A stretch of 36,276 nucleotides of DNA from a virus. The stretch is from positions 1 through 36,276 of the IMG/VR virus record IMGVR_UViG_3300023119_000065. One strand, written 5' to 3'. A program made the translations under genes and the position numbers. The notes below the pieces were generated by a model. The model was not told the origin of the DNA and ran no database searches. It saw only the letters and a program-made list of their open reading frames with translations. Below are positions 22,115-29,964 of the stretch, piece by piece; the stretch's first letter is position 1; every line of letters begins with the position of its first letter.

Positions 22115-23245
22115 ATGAGTGTTTTTAATGCAGAAAAAAAGGGAAACCATACAGAAGCGTTGGCGTTTCTAGATCCTGAAGGTGGAGTAGCAATTCAACG
22201 CTATGACACCCTAAAATATAGAAAATTTGATCAACTTACAGACAAACAACTGGGCTTCTTTTGGCGTCCTGAGGAAGTTGACGTATATAAAGATGCAAAA
22301 GACTTTAAAGATTTGAATGAACATGAGCGTCATATCTTTACAAGTAATCTAAAACGTCAAATCCTACTAGACAGCGTACAAGGCCGTGCACCTGCAGAAA
22401 GTTTTGGCAGTTTAGTTAGTATTCCTGAGTTAGAAAACTGGATTATTACATGGACATTTAGTGAAACAATTCACAGCCGTAGTTATACACATATTATTCG
22501 CAACGTATACAATGATCCAAGTAAAATCTTTGATGAAATGCTAGATTTGAAAGAGATTGTTGATTGTGCTGATGACATCAGTAAGTATTATGATGACTTG
22601 ATTGAAAAAGCAAGCTATTATAACCTATTGGGAGAAGGTACACATACTGTAAATGGTAAAAAAGTAGAAGTAAGTTTATATGAACTTAAAAAAGCACTGT
22701 GGAAAACTATCATGAGTGTAAACATCTTGGAAGGTGTTCGTTTCTACGTATCATTTGCATGTAGTTGGGCGTTTGCTGAACTTAAAAAGATGGAAGGCAA
22801 CGCAAAAATTATTAAATTGATTTGTCGTGATGAAAACTTACACTTGGCAAGTACACAATACTTGTTAAAAATCCTTCCTAAAGACGATCCAGATTATGCT
22901 AAAATTGCAAAAGAAACTGAAGCAGAAATGGTACAGATGTTTGTAGATGCAGTAGATCAAGAAAAAGAATGGGCACATTATCTGTTTAAAGATGGTTCAA
23001 TGATTGGTTTGAATGAGCAACTATTGAGCGAGTTTGTTGAATGGATTGCAAACAAGCGTATGACAAGTGTTGGACTAACTAGCCCTTACAAAGTGCCACA
23101 AGCAAGCCCACTACCATGGACACAAAAATGGATTAGCGGTGCAGATGTGCAAGTAGCACCACAAGAAACAGAAATTTCCAGCTATGTAATTGGCGGCGTT
23201 AACAAAGATGTTAATGAAGATACATTTAAAGGTATGAGCCTATGA
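22115..23245 (+). CDS. nrdB: Class Ia ribonucleotide reductase small subunit
   Basis: 376 aa from ATG 22115, the same length as E. coli NrdB. The frame opens earlier at 22079, but that would overlap nrdA, and GGAG lies 8 nt before 22115. The diiron and radical site is intact: W50 in FFWRPEEV, E117 and H120 in FSETIHSRSYTHI, the radical Tyr at 124, and CRDENLHL later. It generates the tyrosyl radical used by NrdA. The next gene, glutaredoxin, overlaps its stop (ATGA). Serine codons are 23 AGY to 3 TCN. Confidence 0.96.
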   Translation: MSVFNAEKKGNHTEALAFLDPEGGVAIQRYDTLKYRKFDQLTDKQLGFFWRPEEVDVYKDAKDFKDLNEHERHIFTSNLKRQILLDSVQGRAPAESFGSLVSIPELENWIITWTFSETIHSRSYTHIIRNVYNDPSKIFDEMLDLKEIVDCADDISKYYDDLIEKASYYNLLGEGTHTVNGKKVEVSLYELKKALWKTIMSVNILEGVRFYVSFACSWAFAELKKMEGNAKIIKLICRDENLHLASTQYLLKILPKDDPDYAKIAKETEAEMVQMFVDAVDQEKEWAHYLFKDGSMIGLNEQLLSEFVEWIANKRMTSVGLTSPYKVPQASPLPWTQKWISGADVQVAPQETEISSYVIGGVNKDVNEDTFKGMSL

Positions 23246-23499
23246 GCAAAGTAGTAATATATACTAAAGACAATTGTCCTTATTGTGTACGTGCAAAGCG
23301 TACCTTTGAAAATTTAAATATTCAATATCAAGAGTTAAAAATTGGTGTTGATGTAACACGTGAGCAATTGCTCGAAGCATGTCCGAATGCACGTACAGCA
23401 CCACAGATTGTAATTGATAACACAGTTATTGGTGGTTACGAGCAATTGGCTGCTTATATTGAAAATACTGGCTGGAATGGAACAGGATACACACTATAA
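23242..23499 (+). CDS. grx: Glutaredoxin
   Basis: 85 aa. Thioredoxin fold with the glutaredoxin active site C12-P-Y-C15, the cis-Pro loop RTAPQIVIDN and the GGYEQL glutathione-binding turn. It should reduce the C-terminal cysteines of NrdA and so supply electrons for deoxynucleotide synthesis. Its gene overlaps nrdB by four bases, so it is made together with it. T4 carries an equivalent (nrdC) elsewhere on its genome. Confidence 0.93.
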   Translation: MSKVVIYTKDNCPYCVRAKRTFENLNIQYQELKIGVDVTREQLLEACPNARTAPQIVIDNTVIGGYEQLAAYIENTGWNGTGYTL

Positions 23500-23817
23500 A
23501 TGATTATTGATGTAAGAAAACAGGGCGACATTGTTGCCCTTAAATTAACAAGTGGTGAAGAAGTTGTTGGCAGTTTTCAAGAAGATGCCAACAACATCAT
23601 CAAATTACGTAAACCACTAGCAATGGCTATGACTCAACAGGGTCCAGCCCTTGCTCCTTATTTTGCTACTGGTGATATTATGGAAACACCAGAAGTGACA
23701 TTTAACAAAGACAATGTTGTAGCAATGATGAAAGTACACAAGCCTTTCGCAGATGCTTATACTGAAGCTACGACAGGATTGGCAACCGCAGCGCCAACAT
23801 CACAGTTACAATTCTAG
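23500..23817 (+). CDS. Sm/LSm-like small protein
   Basis: 105 aa. Residues ~10-45 (DIVALKLTSGEEVVGSFQED, IIKLRKPLAM) read as the strongly bent five-stranded Sm-like barrel start, with the L-x-SG-x-E-V-x-G-x-F/V signature. A helical and Ala/Thr-rich tail follows. LSm proteins bind RNA or form rings, and marine T4-like phages encode similar small proteins of unknown role. The gene starts on the base after the glutaredoxin stop. A late promoter follows its end. An RNA-binding role is inferred from fold likeness only. Confidence 0.66.
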   Translation: MIIDVRKQGDIVALKLTSGEEVVGSFQEDANNIIKLRKPLAMAMTQQGPALAPYFATGDIMETPEVTFNKDNVVAMMKVHKPFADAYTEATTGLATAAPTSQLQF

Positions 23818-23845
23818 CAGCATAAATAGTGCTAGCAGGAGTTGT
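23808..23845 (+). promoter_or_regulatory. Late promoter box within an inverted repeat
   Basis: The late box CATAAATA (23821-23828) lies in the loop of CTAGCA (23814-23819) and TGCTAG (23830-23835). ACAATT (23808-23813) can add six more pairs with AGTTGT (23840-23845) across a CAGG bulge, which touches the AGGAG ribosome site of the PAAR gene. Confidence 0.66.
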
Positions 23846-23849
23846 ATAA

Positions 23850-24152
23850 ATGAGTATACCAGTACATAGAAACGGCGACAGCAGAGCATGCGGTGCGTCT
23901 ACCATTGTGGCAGGACAATCAAATGTCTTTGTTAATAACAAGTTAGGCAGCGTAAAAGGTGATCCTAACTCACATGGTGGTGGGAAAGTTACTGCAAGCA
24001 ACAATGATGGAACTGTTTTTATTAATGGTATACCCGTAGTATTATTAGGAAGTAGTAGTACTCCTGATAGCCTTTGTCCTATTCCTGGCGGACCACACTG
24101 TGCACCAAAAGCAACAAGTGCTAGTCCAAATGTATTTGCATGTGGGGGTTAA
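23850..24152 (+). CDS. PAAR-domain tail spike tip protein
   Basis: 100 aa. It shows the PAAR pattern: an N-terminal VHRNGDSRACGAST, strands with GxxxVFVNNK, then a GDPNSHGGGKV metal-site region and FINGIPVVLLGSSS, with His and Cys placed for the bound metal (HGGG, CPIPGGPHC, CGG end). PAAR proteins sharpen the tip of the central spike (T4 gp5.4) and puncture the outer membrane. A late box with hairpin and AGGAG site precede it. The large fibre gene follows three bases after its stop. Confidence 0.86.
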   Translation: MSIPVHRNGDSRACGASTIVAGQSNVFVNNKLGSVKGDPNSHGGGKVTASNNDGTVFINGIPVVLLGSSSTPDSLCPIPGGPHCAPKATSASPNVFACGG

Positions 24153-24155
24153 TTC

Positions 24156-26492
24156 ATGAGTGATTTTCCAAATGGTTTAGCTGATGTAAATGAATATTTG
24201 AATACTAGACACCACTCTAGTACAAATATTGTTGGACAAGTTGGTGAAAATGCCAAAGTAGTCGTACAAAGTGAATTTGATTTTACACTTAAAGAAATCA
24301 TTTGTAATCTTTTGGCAGGTAGAGGATTTAAACTTCCTAATATTCAAGTTTGTGTTAGCGTAAACTTAAAGGCAATCCTTGGTGTTGCAGGACTTCAGAG
24401 TGAATTAAATGATGCACTTAATCAGTTAGATGCTGCATTTGACAAGTTCATGGATCACACTGGCATTGAACAAGTACTGGGTAGAGTTAATAATGCGCTT
24501 GCAGAAGTAACACAAATTGCAAACATGATTAACTTCTGTGCAGCACCAATTCAGCCTATTGCTATCCCAAATGTTCTTGAACAAACTATGGATAGTTTCC
24601 TGGGTGCTGGTAAAGACTTAGTTGATCGTATTGGTCAAATGGTACCGGACCAAGTTGGCGGATGTTTAAACTTTGACGGACAAGACTTCAATACTACACT
24701 GTTTACTGGTGGTATTATGGGTACTATTAGTAGTAATTGGGATGCAATTAGAACTGGAGCGTTTGCACAAAACGAACTAAATGCACTTATTGCAGAAATT
24801 AATAGTGTTTCTGCAGACATTAATAACTTAATTGACAGAGAAAACAGTGTAACAGGATCTGAAAGTTTAGGCGGCAGTGCTTTCCAGGACAGTGATATTG
24901 ACAGCACTGATAGTGATAATAGTACATATACAAATACAGACATGGGTGTGTTTTGGAATGCGGATGGTGCAGGCATTCAGGGCGCAACTCGTGTAGCAAG
25001 TGGTTTACAAGCAAGCTACAACAGATTCGCTGGGTACCCAGTTATTGGTTCAGATGGTACTGTTTACAACAATATCTTTGAACTATTCTTAGAACCAGGG
25101 TTGATAAGATTACTAGAAAAAGAAAGCGATCCAGCACCCACAATAGATGAGCAACAGCCAGTATACAATTATTGTGGAGAAGTTGTAGGTTATACTAGAG
25201 CAGTAACACAAGAAGAACAAACCACTAGCGATGGTGCGCTACCAACAGCACCTGACAGTCCTGGTTATAATTTTGGTGCTGGCACAAGTCCATATGGTAC
25301 AACAGCAGGCAGTGGCTCTACTAGTAGCACAATTAACATTAACAACATTGAAACTGATGGTAATACAATTTATTTTGCCAGCAGTGAAACAGTGATGCTT
25401 AATCTGGGTGTTGAAGTAGGCGATATTGTTGTACGTACAGACTTGCCAATAGCATATGCAAGACAAAGCACTGCAACTGGTACAATTAATGATTATGTGC
25501 CTATGAGTTTATTGGTAGGCAACTATCTTAAAAACCTGGATGCACTTACTACAAATGGTATTGTTATAAAGGACGGCACCGCTGCACATACAAGAACACT
25601 GGTTGGTGCACCAAATGAAATAGACATCACAAATGCAAATGGTGTATTAGGTGATATTACTGTTGGATTAGCAGACAATACAGTGATACCTGGAACAGGT
25701 GCTATTACAGTACCAAACGGAACAACCAGTCAGCGTCCTACTGCTGAAACTGGTAAAATGCGTTATAATACAACAACAAACAGACTGGAAGCATACATTG
25801 CTGGCACAGTCAACGCATGGCAAACACTAGCGACTGGTAGTACTAATACAGTTGTAGGTGCATTAAATGTAGGAACAGAAAACGGACTTTATACACAAAA
25901 CAACAATGGTGTATTGGAGTTTAAATCTATTGGGGCTGAAAAAGGCGTACAGATAGCAGTAAACAGTGACAGTCTAATGTTGAGCAGTAGTTTAGACATC
26001 ACTAATTTAGGAACTGGTACTGAGGTCTTTAAGCAAAAAGACGCTAACAACAACTTTGAGTTACGTACTATTACTGGCGGAACTGGTATTAGTGTATCGC
26101 TTGACAATGACAATATTGAAATTAAAAATAATACAATTGAGTTAGGCAGTGCAAACAGTAGTGGACCAGGGCAAACTGAAATACTATTTGATGGAAGCAG
26201 AATCGCACCAGCAAATAACACCAGTTGGTTCTTTGTAATTACTGTACTGGGCAGACGTACAAACGGTACTGGTACAATGAGTATTAGACAAGAGGGTATT
26301 GTTGAAAATAACAATGGTACACTCAGTATTGTTAGTAACGCTACAAATGAAACTGTGTACAGTAATAATGCTGGCAGTAATTGGAAATTAGATGTTGATA
26401 CTAGCGGTAATGTATTCCGTATACTTGTTACTGGCGAATCAGGTGCAGATATCTCCTGGGGCAGTAAAGTAGAACTAATTGAAGTATCATAA
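24156..26492 (+). CDS. Large tail/baseplate fibre protein
   Basis: 778 aa. The N-terminal ~280 residues are helical (ELNDALNQLDAAFDKFMDHT) and probably attach to the baseplate. The next region is Ser/Thr/Gly-rich. From about residue 400 the chain is repetitive beta with Asn, Gly and Thr (TININNIETDGNTIYFASSE). Residues ~520-550 carry the common fibre motif QRPTAETGKMRYNTTTNRLEA, and the C-terminus is a compact beta domain (GTGTMSIRQEGI ... GSKVELIEVS). It shares a late transcript with the PAAR gene, so it is likely a baseplate-linked fibre. No sign of a break. Confidence 0.8.
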   Translation: MSDFPNGLADVNEYLNTRHHSSTNIVGQVGENAKVVVQSEFDFTLKEIICNLLAGRGFKLPNIQVCVSVNLKAILGVAGLQSELNDALNQLDAAFDKFMDHTGIEQVLGRVNNALAEVTQIANMINFCAAPIQPIAIPNVLEQTMDSFLGAGKDLVDRIGQMVPDQVGGCLNFDGQDFNTTLFTGGIMGTISSNWDAIRTGAFAQNELNALIAEINSVSADINNLIDRENSVTGSESLGGSAFQDSDIDSTDSDNSTYTNTDMGVFWNADGAGIQGATRVASGLQASYNRFAGYPVIGSDGTVYNNIFELFLEPGLIRLLEKESDPAPTIDEQQPVYNYCGEVVGYTRAVTQEEQTTSDGALPTAPDSPGYNFGAGTSPYGTTAGSGSTSSTININNIETDGNTIYFASSETVMLNLGVEVGDIVVRTDLPIAYARQSTATGTINDYVPMSLLVGNYLKNLDALTTNGIVIKDGTAAHTRTLVGAPNEIDITNANGVLGDITVGLADNTVIPGTGAITVPNGTTSQRPTAETGKMRYNTTTNRLEAYIAGTVNAWQTLATGSTNTVVGALNVGTENGLYTQNNNGVLEFKSIGAEKGVQIAVNSDSLMLSSSLDITNLGTGTEVFKQKDANNNFELRTITGGTGISVSLDNDNIEIKNNTIELGSANSSGPGQTEILFDGSRIAPANNTSWFFVITVLGRRTNGTGTMSIRQEGIVENNNGTLSIVSNATNETVYSNNAGSNWKLDVDTSGNVFRILVTGESGADISWGSKVELIEVS

Positions 26493-26521
26493 CTTTTTAC
26501 CACAAATCTAAAAATTATTGG

Positions 26522-26550
26522 TTGACAGGCAAGCCATTTTACTTTATATT
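26522..26550 (+). promoter_or_regulatory. Early sigma70-type promoter
   Basis: TTGACA (26522-26527), 17-bp spacer, TATATT (26545-26550). Predicted +1 near 26557 leaves a leader of about 7 nt for the gene at 26564, with no ribosome site. The second half of the spacer matches that of the promoter at 27618. Confidence 0.72.
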
Positions 26551-26563
26551 CATACTATAAGTA

Positions 26564-26887
26564 ATGAACCAGTATGAGTTCGAGGACAAAATGAGAAGCA
26601 AAATATGTGAAGACGGCAAGCGCCGTATGATCGCAAAAGTAGAAGTGCCAGTGGATGGCAAGATGATTGCACTGTATGCAATGGGGCATCCTGATTTGCA
26701 GGAGTATGCTAATCCTATGCATGCACTGGAAGTATTGAATAAACGACAAATTTATAATCTTGCGAAAGAAACAATTCGCGAGTATGGTATACATGTGCCA
26801 CATGAAGTAGTTGAGGAACGTTGGAAGCCTCAGCATAGAGAAAAAGTTACAAAATTTGTTGTAGATATGTTTCCAGAGTGTGATTAA
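26564..26887 (+). CDS. Early hypothetical protein, 107 aa
   Basis: A charged helical and strand protein (MNQYEFEDKMRSKICEDGKR, KVEVPVDGKMIALYAMGHPD) with a C-terminal helix rich in Glu, Arg and Lys. No family recognised. It follows a strong host-type promoter and so should be expressed early. The predicted leader is only about 7 nt and carries no Shine-Dalgarno. The next gene begins on the last base of its stop (TAATG). Confidence 0.66.
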   Translation: MNQYEFEDKMRSKICEDGKRRMIAKVEVPVDGKMIALYAMGHPDLQEYANPMHALEVLNKRQIYNLAKETIREYGIHVPHEVVEERWKPQHREKVTKFVVDMFPECD

Positions 26888-27567
26888 TGATTTTGACAGA
26901 CCCCAGTTATTATTTTAATATTACAGATTCTAATGAATTGTTTGCAAGTGTGTATCAGGATACACAGCTAGCATCTGAGGTTATCCATTATTATCAAGAT
27001 CAGTTTGCTATGGCTAAGATAAAAGGAGTTAAATTTCCAAAAGGTAGCTATAGGAATAACTTAGAGCGATTAGTAAACAATAAAATTTCCTTTAAAGAAG
27101 ATAAAGACTTTGCATTTGATAGCAATGCACACAAATTTATAGGTATGGCAAAATACCTATTAGTTCAATATGAAGTTGACACAGTATTAGAAGATAACTG
27201 CACTGATCTAGAGTACGCTGACATTGTACATAATTTTAGTAACTTTGAAAATATGAGAAACAATGTTGCTAAACGACCAAGTACATTTACATCAGCTGAA
27301 CAGCAAAATGATACAATACTGCCTGACGCACGGACAGTAAATGTCAGAGAACTATATCAATATACAAAAAGCCAATCCATTTACTATATTTGTGATAGTA
27401 TACTAGGTCCAATTAAACTAACATTGCCTAGTAATAGTTCGTTTAGACACTATATGGATAGAAAAATCACAACTGGTATGGATATTCGTATTGGCTACGG
27501 CAAGGTACGTCCTAACATCAGTTATGATACTGGTATCTTTATTGCTGAATATTGGGAAGTTATCTAA
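26887..27567 (+). CDS. Early hypothetical protein, 226 aa
   Basis: Mixed helix and strand with many aromatic residues (TDPSYYFNITDSNELFASVY; later SQSIYYICDSILGPIKLTLP). The last part (TGMDIRIGYGKVRPNISYDT) reads as a beta sheet domain. No motif for catalysis or binding is visible and no family is recognised. It is coupled by TAATG to the upstream early gene. The 105-bp gap after it holds the next early promoter. Confidence 0.62.
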   Translation: MILTDPSYYFNITDSNELFASVYQDTQLASEVIHYYQDQFAMAKIKGVKFPKGSYRNNLERLVNNKISFKEDKDFAFDSNAHKFIGMAKYLLVQYEVDTVLEDNCTDLEYADIVHNFSNFENMRNNVAKRPSTFTSAEQQNDTILPDARTVNVRELYQYTKSQSIYYICDSILGPIKLTLPSNSSFRHYMDRKITTGMDIRIGYGKVRPNISYDTGIFIAEYWEVI

Positions 27568-27617
27568 ACTTTTTTATAACCCATTGAAATCTAAAGAAAC
27601 TTTTCTAAATGTTTTGG

Positions 27618-27646
27618 TTGACATCCAAGACGTTTTACTTTATATT
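27618..27646 (+). promoter_or_regulatory. Early sigma70-type promoter
   Basis: TTGACA (27618-27623), 17-bp spacer, TATATT (27641-27646). Predicted +1 near 27653 leaves a leader with AAGGAG for the gene at 27673. Confidence 0.75.
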
Positions 27647-27672
27647 ATATATGTAAGCAGAAGGAGATCAAT

Positions 27673-27882
27673 ATGTGGGCAGTTGAAGCACGTAACTACG
27701 GTGAAGAAAAAGATTACTTTTACATGTCAGGTTTGACACAAAAAGAAGCTCGTCGCCGTCATGCACAGATGTCAAACAGTGGCAAATGGGCTATGTGTCG
27801 TAGTTGGGATATGGTTGCTGAACTAGAGCAACAACAGGCTAATGAACGTATCCGTAACTTTAAAGGTCCACTAAGCGTATAA
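27673..27882 (+). CDS. Small early hypothetical protein, 69 aa
   Basis: A compact charged protein (MWAVEARNYGEEKDYFYMSG, then LTQKEARRRHAQMSNSGKWA) with a helical C-terminal half. No family recognised. It has a strong AAGGAG ribosome site behind a near-consensus host promoter, so expression should be high and early. The next small gene repeats the same AAGGAGATCA sequence before its start. Confidence 0.66.
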   Translation: MWAVEARNYGEEKDYFYMSGLTQKEARRRHAQMSNSGKWAMCRSWDMVAELEQQQANERIRNFKGPLSV

Positions 27883-27892
27883 GGAGATCAAA

Positions 27893-28057
27893 ATGGGATT
27901 TTTTATGTTTTTAATAATTGCGCTGATAGCATTTGCCGCAGTTATAAGCAACCCAAGTTGGGACAATCCAATAGTAAAATTTATTGCAGGATATATAGGC
28001 GGGCTTATATGTGCGTTTATATTACTTGCAATCTTTTTTAGAGCATTTGCACCATAA
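27893..28057 (+). CDS. Small two-helix membrane protein (holin candidate)
   Basis: 54 aa. Two hydrophobic segments (FFMFLIIALIAFAAVI, ~3-18, and IAGYIGGLICAFILLAIFF, ~31-49) are joined by a short polar loop (SNPSWDNPIVKF), and the end carries one Arg. AAGGAG lies upstream. It directly precedes the SleB-type cell-wall hydrolase gene, the usual place for a holin, so a lysis-pore role is likely but not proven. The coiled-coil membrane protein at 14632 is the alternative holin. Confidence 0.6.
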   Translation: MGFFMFLIIALIAFAAVISNPSWDNPIVKFIAGYIGGLICAFILLAIFFRAFAP

Positions 28058-28079
28058 TAAAAACAAACGAGGCAGGAAA

Positions 28080-28613
28080 ATGAAAAAGTTTGTAATAGAC
28101 ACACTGAGCAGTGTATATAATTTCGTTGCAGTAATTGCGCTAGTGCTGATAGCAGCACCAGTGTTTGCAGAAGAAACATTTGCAGGATATAGTGAAGAAC
28201 TATTTCCAGAAGAATACTGTATGGCACTTAACATTTACTACGAAGCACGTGGTAGCAGCATGGCAGATCAAATTGCTGTAAGCGATGTTGTATTAAATCG
28301 TGTACAAGACACCCGCTATCCTAATACAGTATGTGAAGTAGTCAAACAAGGACATCAAGATAGCAACGGCAATATGATTCGTAACCGTTGTCAGTTTAGT
28401 TGGTATTGTGATGGTAAAGCAGATCGTCCGCAGGATATTGATTCTTGGGTACGTGCACAAACACTTGCATGGCGTATTATGAAGTTCGAAGAGTTTCGTG
28501 GTATTACTGAAGGTGCTACACACTATCATGCACATTATGTAAACCCACGCTGGGCACGTGACATGACATTTATTGGAACCATTGGAGTACACAAGTTTTA
28601 TCGTTGGGATTAA
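28080..28613 (+). CDS. SleB/CwlJ-like cell-wall hydrolase (endolysin candidate)
   Basis: 177 aa from ATG 28080. The frame opens at 28011, but the later start gives a clean signal sequence and has AGGA upstream. Residues 1-30 are a secretion signal or signal anchor (hydrophobic FVAVIALVLIAAPVFA, then EE). The hydrolase_2 domain follows: NIYYEARGSS (51-60, catalytic E55), AVSDVVLNRVQD, CQFSWYCDGK (104-113) and GATHYHAHYV...GVHKFYRW at the end. It should cut peptidoglycan glycan strands. The membrane protein gene just upstream makes a holin-endolysin pair. Confidence 0.87.
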   Translation: MKKFVIDTLSSVYNFVAVIALVLIAAPVFAEETFAGYSEELFPEEYCMALNIYYEARGSSMADQIAVSDVVLNRVQDTRYPNTVCEVVKQGHQDSNGNMIRNRCQFSWYCDGKADRPQDIDSWVRAQTLAWRIMKFEEFRGITEGATHYHAHYVNPRWARDMTFIGTIGVHKFYRWD

Positions 28614-28626
28614 ATTACATTCTTTG

Positions 28627-28658
28627 CATAAATACTGTTAATAATAGGATAGTATTTA
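28627..28658 (+). promoter_or_regulatory. Late promoter box in an 8-bp inverted repeat
   Basis: Late box CATAAATA (28627-28634). TAAATACT (28629-28636) is perfectly complementary to AGTATTTA (28651-28658), which abuts the ATG at 28659, with the AGGA site in the loop. Transcripts started near 28640 would lack the 5' arm. Confidence 0.68.
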
Positions 28659-29345
28659 ATGCTAGTAGAAGAAATTGTAAACATTGGTGAGGGCGTAAAT
28701 GACCCTCACATTTTTAAAGCAGTATTCATGGCTGGTGGGCCAGGTAGTGGAAAGTCGTTTGTGGCTAGTAAACTATTGGGTCACACTGGCCTTCGCACAG
28801 TTAATAGTGATGACATTTATGAATACATGATGAAAAAACAGGATTTAGATCTAGATCCTGAAACTATTTTCTCTCCTCAAGGACAAGAAATTCGCAATAA
28901 AGCAAAATCAATCACAATGCGTAAACAAGAAAGTCACATTGATGGTAGACTTGGTCTTGTCATTGACGGTACTGGCAAGGATGTAGCAAAAGTTAAACGT
29001 GCAAGCGAAGCATTGCGTAAACTGGGTTACGAAACAATGATGATATTTGTTAACACCAGTTTGGATGTAGCACAAGAGCGCAATCAACAACGTGCTAGAA
29101 GTTTAGACCCAAAAGTTGTTGAGAAGATGTGGAATGATGTTCAACAAAACATCATGTCGTTCCAACAGCTATTTGGCAGTGGTAATTTTATTGTTGTAGA
29201 CAACAGTGGCGGTTTAGAAGATCAACAACGTGCGGCAAGTTTCCGTGAAGTTGAAAAAGATCTATATAGATTTTTAGAAACTCCTCCACGTATGCCACAG
29301 GCAAAACAATGGATAGATGATCAAACAAAGGATAGGGCAAGATAA
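28659..29345 (+). CDS. P-loop kinase (zeta-toxin/polynucleotide-kinase-like)
   Basis: 228 aa. After a short leader (MLVEEIVNIGEGVNDPHIFK), Walker A GGPGSGKS (26-33) is followed by NSDDIYEYM (49-57), an IDGTGKDVAKV segment (about 103-113) and RNQQRARSLD, which form the kinase core and lid. The C-terminal part is helical and ends in a polar tail. The fold phosphorylates nucleotides, nucleic-acid ends or small metabolites; the substrate is unknown. Similar kinases with the FSPQGQE segment are conserved in marine T4-like phages and expressed late, which hints at packaging in the particle. The next gene begins on its stop (TAATG). Confidence 0.83.
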   Translation: MLVEEIVNIGEGVNDPHIFKAVFMAGGPGSGKSFVASKLLGHTGLRTVNSDDIYEYMMKKQDLDLDPETIFSPQGQEIRNKAKSITMRKQESHIDGRLGLVIDGTGKDVAKVKRASEALRKLGYETMMIFVNTSLDVAQERNQQRARSLDPKVVEKMWNDVQQNIMSFQQLFGSGNFIVVDNSGGLEDQQRAASFREVEKDLYRFLETPPRMPQAKQWIDDQTKDRAR

Positions 29346-29593
29346 TGGCAGTATGGCAACCACCTGAAGAAGCGGCACCAGCGCCTACTTCAAAAGTAGA
29401 ATCTATTCAGGCGTGGATTGATTCTTATGAATTTGTTGATAATGCAACAGCTAGTCAGGACATTCTCAAAAACGTTGTTGGAGATTTACCTGACCACCAA
29501 TTTACATATGGCCCAACTGAAGGCGGCGGATATACACTGGAAATATCTGGTGATACAGTGACACAGACATTTGTTGTCAAAGCTGACGAATAA
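29345..29593 (+). CDS. Late hypothetical protein, 82 aa
   Basis: Acidic, with a Pro/Ala-rich start (WQPPEEAAPAPTSKVES), one helix (IQAWIDSYEFVDNA) and a C-terminal strand pair (YTLEISGDTVTQTFVVKADE). No family recognised. It is coupled to the kinase gene by TAATG and shares its late promoter. Confidence 0.62.
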   Translation: MAVWQPPEEAAPAPTSKVESIQAWIDSYEFVDNATASQDILKNVVGDLPDHQFTYGPTEGGGYTLEISGDTVTQTFVVKADE

Positions 29594-29604
29594 AGGCTAA
29601 CAAC

Positions 29605-29964
29605 ATGTACGAATATAAATGTAAACTCGAAAGGGTTATTGATGGAAATACTATTGACGCTGAAATAGATCTAGGATTTAATGTCTTAGTCAAACAGCGT
29701 ATAAAACTTTACGGAATAGCTACACCGTCGATACAAACCAACGATCCTACACAAAAGGAGCAAGGACTGATTGCCAAAACACGATTGATTGAAATACTAC
29801 CTAAATCATTTGTGGTCAAAACTGTGCTAAACAAGCGTGGTAAAATTGGAAGAGTTCTAGGCTTTGTATATATAGAACAGGAGGATGGTAGTCGTATCAG
29901 CGTGAATGATTTACTTGTTGAAGAAGGAACAGCCACAAGATACGATACCAATAGTAAAGAATGA
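29605..29964 (+). CDS. Staphylococcal-nuclease-fold protein lacking catalytic residues
   Basis: 119 aa. The SNase barrel is clear: VIDGNTIDAEIDLG (11-24), VKQRIKLYGIATPS (29-42), GLIAKTRLIEIL (54-65), KIGRVLGFVYI (80-90) and VNDLLVEEGTATRYD. The two arginines of the active site are present (R32, R83). The acidic ones are not: the Ca-binding Asp of DGDT is N15, the Asp of DTPE is A39, and the general-base Glu is S42. It is therefore probably a binding domain and not a nuclease. It overlaps the membrane protein gene downstream by ATGA. Confidence 0.82.
   Translation: MYEYKCKLERVIDGNTIDAEIDLGFNVLVKQRIKLYGIATPSIQTNDPTQKEQGLIAKTRLIEILPKSFVVKTVLNKRGKIGRVLGFVYIEQEDGSRISVNDLLVEEGTATRYDTNSKE

Noticed and set aside
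23495-23502. TATAAATG resembling a late promoter
   Set aside because: It is formed by the glutaredoxin stop and the next ATG, and the last base departs from the late box.
25889-26503. 204-codon open frame on the minus strand
   Set aside because: Opposite the repetitive fibre gene; low-complexity Leu/Ser/Val product typical of a shadow frame.
27491-27736. 81-codon plus-strand frame over the promoter at 27618
   Set aside because: It covers the early promoter and parts of two better-supported genes and has no ribosome site.
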